Source: Anaerolineae bacterium (GTDB lineage Bacteria > Chloroflexota > Anaerolineae > B4-G1 > DUEL01). From it: a stretch of 64,000 bases of DNA. Location of the stretch: positions 1 through 64,000 of the forward strand of contig JAFGEI010000158.1 of NCBI GenBank assembly GCA_016931695.1, read 5' to 3'. Each line of letters opens with the position of its first letter. The first letter of the stretch is position 1. The notes below the pieces were generated by a model that was not told the DNA's origin, did no database searches, and saw only the letters and a program-made list of their open reading frames with translations. The translations under genes were made by a program, and so were the position numbers. Below are positions 1 to 7,507 of the stretch, piece after piece.

Positions 1-3
1 AAG

Positions 4-85
4 GTAGAAAATTCGTGAAATTCGTGTTAATTCGTGGCAGAAATTCCGAGATCATCTAGGGCTCCCCCAACTAATAAATGCGCCC
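4..85 (+). repeat. Dispersed repeat, copy A (partial at left edge)
   Basis: This stretch is repeated at 39426-39497. From AATTCGTGGCAG to the final ATGCGCCC the two copies are identical. Copy A has three tandem AATTCGTG units where copy B has two, a 10-nt length difference. Both copies end at the same base. Copy B shows features of a small insertion element, so this is probably a second insertion whose left end lies outside the window. The repeat ends directly at the stop codon of the GTPase gene. Confidence 0.8.
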
Positions 86-598
86 CTATAATACGACACT
101 CAACTGCTGCAAGACCTGGCGGGTGCTCGATTTTTGCCGCGGGTCGCAAGGGACCACCATCACAAGCGGCCGGATGTTGAGTCGCTCGGCGATCTCGGCC
201 GGCAGCATCACCCCCGTCTTGTCCTGCTTGGTCGCGACGACCAGCATCGGCGCCTGGCTCCGGCGGCGGAAATGACGCAGGATACGGCGCGCAACGGTCA
301 ACGAAAAACGGTCCGAGCTATCCACCAACACCAACAACCCGTCCATCTCCCGCGCCAGAATATCCCACATAAAATTGAACCGCTCCTGTCCAGGAGTGCC
401 GTAAAGGTGAAACAGGTCGCCCGCCACGGTGACGTGGCCATAATCCATCGCGACCGTCGTCGTCTCTTTGACCACGGCCAACTCGTCGGTGATCTTGCGA
501 TCGGTGCTCACAACGGGGATGTCGGAGGCGGTGCGAATGAACTCGCTTTTGCCGGCGTTAAAAGGGCCAGCCACAATGATTTTGAACGCTTTACCCAT
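86..598 (-). CDS. Ras-like small GTPase (COG2229/MglA-type)
   Basis: A 170-residue single-domain GTPase. The P-loop GPFNAGKS is at residues 11-18, the G3 motif appears as GTPGQERF, and the G4 motif is TKQD. This pattern fits the bacterial Ras-like GTPases of the COG2229/MglA group, which switch between GTP and GDP forms and usually act with roadblock/LC7 proteins. The start at 598 is preferred over an upstream ATG at 634 because GGAGGAG lies just before it. The start overlaps the end of the upstream response regulator by 8 nt (ATGGGTAA), implying translational coupling. It is the last gene of the signalling operon. A roadblock protein that could be its partner is at 53583-53954. Confidence 0.88.
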   Translation of the reverse strand: MGKAFKIIVAGPFNAGKSEFIRTASDIPVVSTDRKITDELAVVKETTTVAMDYGHVTVAGDLFHLYGTPGQERFNFMWDILAREMDGLLVLVDSSDRFSLTVARRILRHFRRRSQAPMLVVATKQDKTGVMLPAEIAERLNIRPLVMVVPCDPRQKSSTRQVLQQLSVVL

Positions 599-1319
599 CT
601 TGCTCCTCCGTCGCCGTTTTACGGAAATCGACAAATCGGTATCCCACTCCCCGTTCTGTGAGAATGTAGCGAGGATTGGATGGGTCTGGCTCGATCTTTT
701 TGCGCAAATAGGTCACATAGAGACGCAGGTAGTGAACTTCGTCCCGATATTCATAGCCCCAAACCTTGGCCAGCAAGGTCTCGTGGGGAACCACCCATCC
801 CGCATTCTCGATCAGGTGATACAGCAGGCGGAATTCAGTCGGCCGGAGACCGATCGCCTCCCCGTCGACGATGACCTCGCGTCGATTGTAATCGACGCTC
901 AGGTAATCGTCAATCTTGAGCACCGCAGAATGGGGGTCGGCAGACAGGCCAATGCGCCGCAGGACGGCCTGAATGCGGCTCGTCAACACCTGCACGCTGA
1001 ACGGCTTGGTCACATAGTCGTCAGCTCCCAACTCCAGGCCGCGGACGATGTCTTTTTCTTCCGCGCGCACCGTCAACATGATAACTGGGACGTCGGTTAC
1101 CTCTCGCAGCAGCTTGAGTGTCTCAAACCCGTCTATCTCGGGCATCATGACATCCAGCAGCACCAGGTCCGGCAAATCTTCCCGCACCCGCTGCAAAGCC
1201 TCCAGCCCCGACGAAGCCTGAACGACCCGGAACCCTTCCATCTCCAGGTTCATGGTAACAAAGCGAGCGATCCGGGGTTCGTCATCCACAACAAGGATCA
1301 GTGGACTCAATCCAGCCAC
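591..1319 (-). CDS. Response regulator, OmpR/PhoB family
   Basis: A 242-residue two-domain regulator. The N-terminal receiver has the acidic pair D12-D13, phospho-acceptor D56 (in LLDVMMP) and K105 in the TKPF motif. The C-terminal half (about 140-235) is a winged-helix DNA-binding domain with the usual RPTEFRLL and [13 protein letters not shown] segments. It starts with GTG, preceded by GAGG in GAGGTAGTAAG. No histidine kinase is adjacent; the neighbours are a Ser/Thr kinase, phosphatase and FHA protein, so it may link the two signalling styles (inference). It overlaps the downstream GTPase start by 8 nt. Confidence 0.92.
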   Translation of the reverse strand: MAGLSPLILVVDDEPRIARFVTMNLEMEGFRVVQASSGLEALQRVREDLPDLVLLDVMMPEIDGFETLKLLREVTDVPVIMLTVRAEEKDIVRGLELGADDYVTKPFSVQVLTSRIQAVLRRIGLSADPHSAVLKIDDYLSVDYNRREVIVDGEAIGLRPTEFRLLYHLIENAGWVVPHETLLAKVWGYEYRDEVHYLRLYVTYLRKKIEPDPSNPRYILTERGVGYRFVDFRKTATEEQDG

Positions 1320-1342
1320 CTTACTACCTCGCCAACGTCAAA

Positions 1343-1585
1343 CTACTCACGGACAACGGTAATGACTTTTTCCTCTTCCTCGCCCGGCAAGACCTCGAGG
1401 CAGTGAACGCGATGCCAGGGGAGTATCAGTGTCCTCACCTCTGGCAGAACGTACTCTACATCTCGCCCGTCACGCCGGCGCGGGTTCTCGCAGACCAGAA
1501 ACTGGTCCTTCGGATCGGGCAGGTCCTCCACTTCGGCAAGAATGGGGTCCTCCCCCATGACGTGGATCAATATCGACATTGGCAT
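1343..1585 (-). CDS. Small acidic protein, function unknown
   Basis: An 80-residue protein without a family I recognise. It has no signal peptide or membrane segment. It carries a run of glutamates near the C-terminus (LPGEEEEK) and a predicted beta-rich middle. AGGAGATAG precedes the first ATG at suitable spacing, and the gene sits in line between the FHA gene and the response regulator, which supports it being real. The segment ILPWHRVHCLEVLPG resembles small Chloroflexota proteins found near signalling genes, but I cannot assign a role. Confidence 0.65.
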   Translation of the reverse strand: MPMSILIHVMGEDPILAEVEDLPDPKDQFLVCENPRRRDGRDVEYVLPEVRTLILPWHRVHCLEVLPGEEEEKVITVVRE

Positions 1586-1609
1586 TTTCTACTATCTCCT
1601 CACTGGAAC

Positions 1610-2122
1610 TCACTGGTCGTCCCAGGCGATCTGAAGCTTGATCCGGCCGATTTGCAATTGGTCGCTCTTGTTCAAAGGATAAGGCAGATATGGCGTCAAT
1701 CGCTGATCGTTGAGAAAGGTGCCGTTGGCGCTGCCCACATCCTCGACGAAAAACTCGCCGCCGCGCTGGATAATTTTCGCATGTCGGCGGGAAACTCCTT
1801 TCTCCAACCCCCCATCGCCCGTGAGATCGAGATCGGGAAAGATGCCATGCGCGGCGTCCAGCCGCCCGACCAACAATTCGGAGGTCGCCGACAACTGCAC
1901 CTGGCGCCCACTTTCGAGAATGTGGACGCGCAGAGAGCGGGCCCCTTTGCTCCGCTCTTCCGGAGAGGTCCGCTCCATAGTTGCACCGCGTGACTTGGGC
2001 AACTCGTCCGTCGCCAGCGGCGATGTCCGCAATGCTCCCCCGGTCGAGAGATAGACCCCACACTCGGTGCAAAAAAGGGTCCCAGGACGATGCTTTTTCC
2101 CACAAGACGGACACTCTATCAT
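1610..2122 (-). CDS. Zinc-ribbon and FHA-domain protein
   Basis: A 170-residue protein. The N-terminus has a four-cysteine zinc ribbon (CPSC and CTEC, residues 4-20). A linker follows, then a C-terminal FHA domain (about 75-165) with the phosphothreonine-binding landmarks GR, SRRHA and NGTFLN. FHA domains bind phosphothreonine peptides made by kinases such as the one at 4476-6485, so this is the likely reader or adaptor of the operon. It has a strong AGGAGGAAGG ribosome site, with only 11 nt from the end of the J-domain gene. It is soluble and lacks a membrane segment. Confidence 0.9.
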   Translation of the reverse strand: MIECPSCGKKHRPGTLFCTECGVYLSTGGALRTSPLATDELPKSRGATMERTSPEERSKGARSLRVHILESGRQVQLSATSELLVGRLDAAHGIFPDLDLTGDGGLEKGVSRRHAKIIQRGGEFFVEDVGSANGTFLNDQRLTPYLPYPLNKSDQLQIGRIKLQIAWDDQ

Positions 2123-2133
2123 CCTTCCTCCTA

Positions 2134-3591
2134 CTACCCGATCCCCAGGCTGCGGGTACTGTACTTGATGGTCTTGTAACCCTTATCCGAAGCGCGCCCC
2201 CCCTGGGCCACGCGCCCGGCCTCGATCAACACGCGGTGGGCTAGATCATCTTCTCCCATGTCCAGCAAGCGGGTCGCAACCCGCTCCAGCCGCTGCCGCG
2301 CTTCATCCTGGCGCCCATCTTCCAATGCCTGCCAGGCATCCTTCTGCATGCGAAAAACACTCAAACGGCCCAGCGTATTGACGATCAAAGTCGGCACCGC
2401 TTCCTTGGGCGGGTCAGCGACAAACTCGACCTCTACGTCTTGCAGCAAACGCTCGTCACGGCCCAACGACGGCAAATCCGCCGCTAGATCCAGCTGCACC
2501 AGCCGGCCTTGTTGGGCGTCTGGCGCGCTGACGACGATCTCGAGCAACACCTGCATCAACTTGCCGATGTGCAACGTCCCCAGCGTCAACACTCCGTCTG
2601 CCGGCACAAGATACTCGAAATGGGGGGCAGTTCGAAAAGCGCTGGCAAGCCAGGCATGCTCGCTAAAACGAAGCGTCAACTGCACTCTCCGCGCAAAGAG
2701 CCCCCCCAACCCGCGCACTTGATCGCGCAGCACCGCCAGGATCTGCTGAGGATACGAGATATAAGCGGAAACGCCCTCAGCCTGGCGAACCAGATCGTCC
2801 AAAAACGCGTCGTTCCAATCCTCACCGATGCCCAAAGCGCTGATACCGATGCGCTCCAGGCCGGCACGCCGGGCCTCGGCAAGACATTTCTCCTCGTCGC
2901 CATACGTGCGCCCATCGGTCAACAAGATGAGATAGCTGACGACCTCGTCGCGGTGGCGGTGGCGCAGCTGCTCCAGCCCGGCCTTTAGGCCGTGCAAAAT
3001 CTCTGTCCCGCCGCCCGCCCACATCGAAGCAATACTGGCGTGTGCCCGCGTTCGATCGGCGATCGGGCTGCTGGGCATCAGCACCTCGGCCCGGTCACTG
3101 AAGCCGACGATGCTCAGCGTCGCGTCATCTTCCAGATCGTCGACAATGCGATGCGCTGCAGTCTTGACGTATTTGAGCCGCTCGCCATTCATCGACGTGC
3201 TGCGATCGATGACCAGGCACAGATTCAACGGCAAGCGCCGGGCCTCGATCCCCTCGGCCGGAAAGACCTCAACCAGCAGGTAGAACATCTGCTCTTCAGG
3301 GCCGGTGGGCAGCTTTTCCCGACTGGGCACGATATTCCAGTTCAGTGCCGCCTGGTAGCCGATGCCCAACTCGGCGCGCTGCTTGTCATAGGCCTGGCGG
3401 GTCTTTTCGTCGCTAAGGATGCGATAGGCTTCCTCGACGTCGCGGAATCGCTCGATCGAGGCCTCTTTGGCCCCGCTGTCCGGATGGAAGCGGCGCGCCA
3501 GCCGCCGATAGGCGCGCTTAATCTCCTTCTGCGTCGCCGTCGGCAGCACATCGAGAATGGCGTACAGCTCCTTCCTGGGATCAATCTTCAT
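2134..3591 (-). CDS. J-domain and von Willebrand factor A fusion protein
   Basis: A 485-residue protein with an unusual domain order. An N-terminal DnaJ-type J domain (about 6-70) has the diagnostic HPD at 36-38. A vWA domain (about 120-300) has an intact metal-ion-dependent adhesion site: D129-x-S131-x-S133, GGTEI and LLTDG. The C-terminal 180 residues are beta-rich then helical, as in other bacterial vWA proteins. J domains stimulate Hsp70 ATPase and vWA domains bind partners through a divalent metal. Its start overlaps the PP2C stop by 4 nt (ATGA). vWA, PP2C and kinase genes together recall the TerY-P triad, but TerY proteins do not normally carry a J domain. Confidence 0.88.
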   Translation of the reverse strand: MKIDPRKELYAILDVLPTATQKEIKRAYRRLARRFHPDSGAKEASIERFRDVEEAYRILSDEKTRQAYDKQRAELGIGYQAALNWNIVPSREKLPTGPEEQMFYLLVEVFPAEGIEARRLPLNLCLVIDRSTSMNGERLKYVKTAAHRIVDDLEDDATLSIVGFSDRAEVLMPSSPIADRTRAHASIASMWAGGGTEILHGLKAGLEQLRHRHRDEVVSYLILLTDGRTYGDEEKCLAEARRAGLERIGISALGIGEDWNDAFLDDLVRQAEGVSAYISYPQQILAVLRDQVRGLGGLFARRVQLTLRFSEHAWLASAFRTAPHFEYLVPADGVLTLGTLHIGKLMQVLLEIVVSAPDAQQGRLVQLDLAADLPSLGRDERLLQDVEVEFVADPPKEAVPTLIVNTLGRLSVFRMQKDAWQALEDGRQDEARQRLERVATRLLDMGEDDLAHRVLIEAGRVAQGGRASDKGYKTIKYSTRSLGIG

Positions 3592-4466
3592 GACGAATCG
3601 GGAAATTGCACCAGGACGATGCTAATGTTGTCCCTTCCCCCAGCCTGGTTTGCCGCCACCGCCAACGCCTCGCAGGCCGCTTGAGGAGAAGCAGCAGCGG
3701 CAATGATCTGGCCCATCTGTTCATCGCTCATCATCCCCCACAGGCCATCAGAACAGAGCAGTAGCCCTTCACCCGGCTGTATCGAATGCACAAAGGTGTC
3801 CACTTCCAATACCCCGCTCTGGCCGATGGCGCGGTAGAGCACATTCTTTTGCGGATGGCTTGCCGCTTCCTCCGCCGTCAGCTGCCCCAGTTCAACCAAT
3901 CGATCTACCAGCGAGTGATCGCGGCTGATCTGCTGCAAACCATTCGACGCAACCAAGTAGGCGCGGCTGTCGCCTACATTCGAGAGATACGCCCGCGAGC
4001 CCAGCAAAAGGGCGCAAACCAGTGTCGTCCCACCGCCTGGAACCGTAGCGTTGACCGTGGAATTGGCCAAATTGCTCCCTTCCACAAGTGTCTCTTGGAT
4101 CGACGGCTGCTGAGCGCCGTGGTCGCGATGGGCCAGGGCGCTCAGGTAGACTTGCTGGACGATGTGACGCGCCATCGAGCGGGCCGCCAGGGCGCTGACC
4201 ACTTCGCCCGACTGGTGCCCTCCCATCCCGTCCGCCAAGATCAGCAGGGTAAAGGGAGGAAGGGCGTTGTTCCCCTCCTGGCTGGCCTGGACAACCAGGA
4301 CGGAATCCTCGTTCGTCGTCCGTTGTTTGCCAACGTCAGACACCCAGCCGACCTGCGCCCGGCTGCTGCCTGACGCGACTTTTTCCGCGTGGGGCGGGGC
4401 AGCAGGAGCAACAGGGGCAGGTTCATCTTGTTTTTTGCTTCCAAAGAGCTTGCGTAAGAAACTCAT
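3588..4466 (-). CDS. PP2C-type Ser/Thr protein phosphatase
   Basis: A 292-residue protein. A short Lys/Ala/Pro-rich N-terminus (1-35) is followed by a PP2C catalytic domain with the metal-binding motifs RTTNEDS, LADGMGGH, NVGDSRAYL, LLCSDGLWG and GGRDNIS all present. It should hydrolyse phosphoserine and phosphothreonine with two Mn or Mg ions and oppose the kinase encoded immediately upstream (gap 9 nt). There is no transmembrane segment, unlike some PrpC/PstP homologues, so it is probably cytosolic. It starts at ATG after GGAGTGCC. Its stop overlaps the next gene's start. Confidence 0.95.
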   Translation of the reverse strand: MSFLRKLFGSKKQDEPAPVAPAAPPHAEKVASGSSRAQVGWVSDVGKQRTTNEDSVLVVQASQEGNNALPPFTLLILADGMGGHQSGEVVSALAARSMARHIVQQVYLSALAHRDHGAQQPSIQETLVEGSNLANSTVNATVPGGGTTLVCALLLGSRAYLSNVGDSRAYLVASNGLQQISRDHSLVDRLVELGQLTAEEAASHPQKNVLYRAIGQSGVLEVDTFVHSIQPGEGLLLCSDGLWGMMSDEQMGQIIAAAASPQAACEALAVAANQAGGRDNISIVLVQFPDSS

Positions 4467-4475
4467 GGCACTCCT

Positions 4476-6485
4476 TTATGCTGGGAAAGCATAGACGTTG
4501 TGATCCATTGAGCCAACGTAAACGATACCATCCGCAACTGCAGGAGAAGAAATGATCGGGCCATTTGTCTGGAACTTCCAACGAAGCTGTCCCGTTTTCG
4601 CATTCAGCGAGTAGAGAAACCCATCGGCAGAACCGACATAGACCGCGCCATCGTAGACGGCAGGAGACGAAGCCACCTGGTCCTCGGTTTTGAAACGCCA
4701 CACCAGGTAGCCGTTCGTCACGTCCAGGGCATACACCTCGCCATCAGACGAGCCGATAAAGAGCGTGCTGCCATCGACGGCGGGAGAGGAAACGACTGGG
4801 CCACCGGTGCGATAGCGCCAAATGGCCCAACCGGAGCGTAGGTCCAGCGCATAGACATGCCAGTCCTGGGAGCCGAGGAAAAGCATATCGTTGCTCAACA
4901 GAGGGGAAGAAATCACCGCCCGCCGGGCGCGGAATCTCCATAAAAGCTGCCCGTTCACCCCGATGGCAGAAAGCGCCCCACTGTCATCGCCAAAGTAGAT
5001 GGCGTCAGACCCGACAGCAGGGCGGGAACGAATGGCCCCTTCCGCCTCAAACTTCCAGGCCACCCGACCACTCGCCGTATTGATCGCATAGAGATGGTGA
5101 TCGTCCGAACCGATAAAAACGTGTCCAAACTCGACCTGCGGCGAAGAATAAATCCGCCCCTTGGTCGGACAGGTCCAAACCAGGCGCCCCGAGTCAGCGT
5201 TGAGCGCGTAAAGCACCTGGTCCTCCGAGCCGAAAAAGACCTTGCCCTCGCCCACGCAGGGGGAAGAAGCTATCCCCCCATCAGCCGGATACTTCCACTT
5301 GAACTTGCCGTCCTCGGCGTTCAACGCGTAGAGGTTATTGTCGTATGCGCCGACGTACAATACACCACCATGAACCGCTGGGCTGGAGCGAACCTCATCC
5401 TCGCAGGCAAACTGCCAGATCGCCCGCTGGTCGCCGATCTGGCTATCCTCCATCGTACCGGGTATGGTCCGCCCGCTGGTGCGAGCGGACCGCAGCCCCA
5501 GCAAGGCCCGTTTCATCTCTTCGGCCGAGCCAAAGCGCTGATTCATGTCATATTCCAGGGCGCGATTCACAATTTCCTGCAACTCGGCCGAGACCAGCGG
5601 GTTCGACTTGTAGATCGGCCGTTCGTGAAAGGAGAAGGGCGGTTCCAGGCGCGGGTCCTGCTTGCTGAGCAAGTGGTGCAGCGAGGCGCCCAGCGCATAG
5701 ATGTCGCCCCGGGGCTCGGCAATACCGCGATATTGCTCCGGCGGCGAATAGCCCTCCGTACCGATCATGGTCCCTTTCTGCCCACTCTGGAACACCTTGG
5801 CGATCCCAAAATCGACCAGGCGGAGGCGATTTTGCGCATCCAACATCACGTTAGAGGGTTTCATATCCCGAAAGATGATCGGATTCGGCTTGTGATTGTG
5901 GAGATGGATCAACACCTCGCAGATCTGGATCGCCCAATCGACAACCCGCGGTTCTGGCAAAAAACCGTCCGTTTCTTCCAGCACCGTCTCCAGGTCTTGG
6001 CCGTGGACAAACTCCATGACAAGATAGGAGCGGTCGCCGTCGGTAAAATAATCGTAAACCTGCGGGATTGCCGGATGGCTAAGAGTCGCCAACAAGCTGG
6101 CCTCGCGCTCAAAGTTCTGCACCACCATCTCGCGAATCGCCGGGTCAGTGGCGGTGTTGATCATGTCCTTGATCGCACAGATACGCTGCACGCGCGGGAA
6201 ATGGAGGTCCTGGGCCTTGTACACCGTGCTCATTCCGCCGGCCCCAATCACTCCCAGGACGCGGTAGCGCCCTTGCAGCGTGGCCCCTTCGGCCAGCCGC
6301 CCCTCTACCCGCAGCGGTGGCTGAGCGACATTGACCCGCCGGGTTTCCAGGGCTGGTTGGGGCGGCGCGGCCGGTTTCCCAATCTGCTGGGTCGACAGAT
6401 CCCGCTCCTGTTCCTGCGGCCCGTCCTGACCCGGTTGTGCATCATCAGGTTCTCCCAATCTCTTTAGCAACGAACTCTTGCCCAT
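4476..6485 (-). CDS. Ser/Thr protein kinase with C-terminal eight-unit PQQ-like propeller
   Basis: A 669-residue protein. A disordered Gln/Pro-rich N-terminus (1-70) precedes a Hanks-type kinase domain (about 72-335) with glycine loop GAGGMSTVYK, catalytic lysine K106, FRDMKPSN in place of HRD, DFG as VDFGIAK, and PPEQYRG. Residues from about 350 to the end hold eight repeats of a SSPAV-x-GxVYVGS-x-YALNA type, predicting an eight-bladed PQQ-like beta propeller. I see no transmembrane helix between kinase and propeller, so the propeller would be cytosolic. It is the first gene of the operon, and its ATG lies only 7 nt after a TATAAT, suggesting a leaderless transcript. Confidence 0.94.
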   Translation of the reverse strand: MGKSSLLKRLGEPDDAQPGQDGPQEQERDLSTQQIGKPAAPPQPALETRRVNVAQPPLRVEGRLAEGATLQGRYRVLGVIGAGGMSTVYKAQDLHFPRVQRICAIKDMINTATDPAIREMVVQNFEREASLLATLSHPAIPQVYDYFTDGDRSYLVMEFVHGQDLETVLEETDGFLPEPRVVDWAIQICEVLIHLHNHKPNPIIFRDMKPSNVMLDAQNRLRLVDFGIAKVFQSGQKGTMIGTEGYSPPEQYRGIAEPRGDIYALGASLHHLLSKQDPRLEPPFSFHERPIYKSNPLVSAELQEIVNRALEYDMNQRFGSAEEMKRALLGLRSARTSGRTIPGTMEDSQIGDQRAIWQFACEDEVRSSPAVHGGVLYVGAYDNNLYALNAEDGKFKWKYPADGGIASSPCVGEGKVFFGSEDQVLYALNADSGRLVWTCPTKGRIYSSPQVEFGHVFIGSDDHHLYAINTASGRVAWKFEAEGAIRSRPAVGSDAIYFGDDSGALSAIGVNGQLLWRFRARRAVISSPLLSNDMLFLGSQDWHVYALDLRSGWAIWRYRTGGPVVSSPAVDGSTLFIGSSDGEVYALDVTNGYLVWRFKTEDQVASSPAVYDGAVYVGSADGFLYSLNAKTGQLRWKFQTNGPIISSPAVADGIVYVGSMDHNVYAFPA

Positions 6486-6492
6486 AAACCCT

Positions 6493-6520
6493 ATTATAGC
6501 CAGATTGGCACTTTGTGCCA
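6493..6520 (-). promoter_or_regulatory. Promoter of the kinase operon
   Basis: Read on the minus strand: TGGCAC (6520-6515), a 16-nt spacer, then TATAAT (6498-6493). The kinase ATG begins 7 nt beyond the -10 box, so transcription probably starts at or next to the initiation codon. The -35 box is weak and forms half of the palindrome at 6506-6520. Confidence 0.6.
6506..6520. promoter_or_regulatory. Palindromic operator candidate
   Basis: TGGCAC-TTT-GTGCCA is a perfect 6-bp inverted repeat with a 3-nt centre. It covers the -35 region of the minus-strand kinase promoter and lies 16 bp upstream of the -35 box of the plus-strand zinc-importer promoter. A dimeric regulator bound here could affect both genes. 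I do not recognise it as a known Zur or Fur box. Confidence 0.5.
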
Positions 6521-6536
6521 GTCAAAGGGCGTGATA

Positions 6537-6564
6537 TTGACAGTTCCGAGATCCAGGCTATAAT
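6537..6564 (+). promoter_or_regulatory. Consensus sigma-70 promoter of znuACB
   Basis: TTGACA (6537-6542) and TATAAT (6559-6564) both match consensus exactly, with a 16-nt spacer. The znuA ATG starts 10 nt after the -10 box, leaving a predicted leader of about 4 nt and no room for a ribosome binding site. Confidence 0.78.
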
Positions 6565-6574
6565 CCCCTCCGCC

Positions 6575-7507
6575 ATGGGAAAACTGGTGCGGCAGTGCGC
6601 GGTCGTGTTATCTCTGCTTGCCGCGATTGGATGCGCCCTACCCGCCTGCAGCCCCACCTCGCCCGACGCCGACGGGCTGCTGCGCGTGGTGGCGACAACG
6701 ACGATCGTGGGCGATGTGACCCGCCAGGTCGGCGGGGAGCACATCGAGCTGACGGTACTGCTGCCGGTCGGGAGCGACCCGCACACATACGAACCCGCCC
6801 CGCAAGACATTGCCGCGCTGAGCCAGGCCGACGTGATCCTGATCAACGGCGCCGGGCTGGAAACATTCCTGGAGCCGCTCCTGGACCAAAGCGGAGCGGA
6901 CACCGCGGTCGTTTCGGTTTCAGACGGGATTGTGCTGCGCCACCTCGGGGAGGACGACCATCACCAGCACGGCCCCGGGGACGCCGATCCGCACGTCTGG
7001 CTTGACCCCCACAACGTGATCGTCTGGGTGCAAAACATCGAGCGGGCCCTGAGCCAGCTTGATCCGGTAAACGCCGAGATCTATACCGCCAACGCTGCCG
7101 CCTACCGGACAGAACTGGAGGAGCTGGATGCCTGGATCCAGGCCCAGGTGGCCCAGATTGCCGGGCCAGAGCGCAGACTGGTTGCCGACCACGCGATGCT
7201 GGGCTATTTTGCCGATCGATATGGGTTTGAACAGGTCGGTGCAGTCTTGCCCGGCTTTAGCACCCTGGCAGAGCCCTCGGCCCAGGAGCGGGCCGAATTG
7301 GAAGAGGCCATCCTGGCCCTCGACGTCGGCGCGATATTCGTCGGGGTGACGTCCAACCCGCGCCTGGCGCAGCAAATAGCGCGCGATACAGGCATCCAGG
7401 TCGTCCCCCTCTACACCGGCTCGCTGAGTGCAAGCGGCGGGCCAGCCGAAAACTATTTGGCGCTGATGCGCTACAACGTAACTGCCATCGTGACAGCCCT
7501 GCAATGA
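6575..7507 (+). CDS. znuA: Zinc ABC transporter substrate-binding lipoprotein
   Basis: A 310-residue cluster-9 metal-binding protein with a lipoprotein signal (lipobox ALPAC). Candidate ligands are the histidines in DPHTYEP, DPHVWLDP and ADHAMLGY. The third ligand is His, as in ZnuA, rather than Glu as in PsaA/MntC-type manganese binders. The C-terminal Asp of many relatives is missing: the site reads YTGSL where TDS is common. A short His-rich loop (DDHHQHG) is present. Together these favour zinc. The ATG at 6575 is chosen because it opens the signal peptide; a promoter lies just upstream. It overlaps znuC by ATGA. Confidence 0.9.
   Translation: MGKLVRQCAVVLSLLAAIGCALPACSPTSPDADGLLRVVATTTIVGDVTRQVGGEHIELTVLLPVGSDPHTYEPAPQDIAALSQADVILINGAGLETFLEPLLDQSGADTAVVSVSDGIVLRHLGEDDHHQHGPGDADPHVWLDPHNVIVWVQNIERALSQLDPVNAEIYTANAAAYRTELEELDAWIQAQVAQIAGPERRLVADHAMLGYFADRYGFEQVGAVLPGFSTLAEPSAQERAELEEAILALDVGAIFVGVTSNPRLAQQIARDTGIQVVPLYTGSLSASGGPAENYLALMRYNVTAIVTALQ

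Noticed and set aside
1-45. Tandem AATTCGTG units as a CRISPR array or phase-variable repeat
   Set aside because: Units are only 9-10 bp with no spacers and lie outside coding sequence; they belong to a dispersed repeat found again at 39426.
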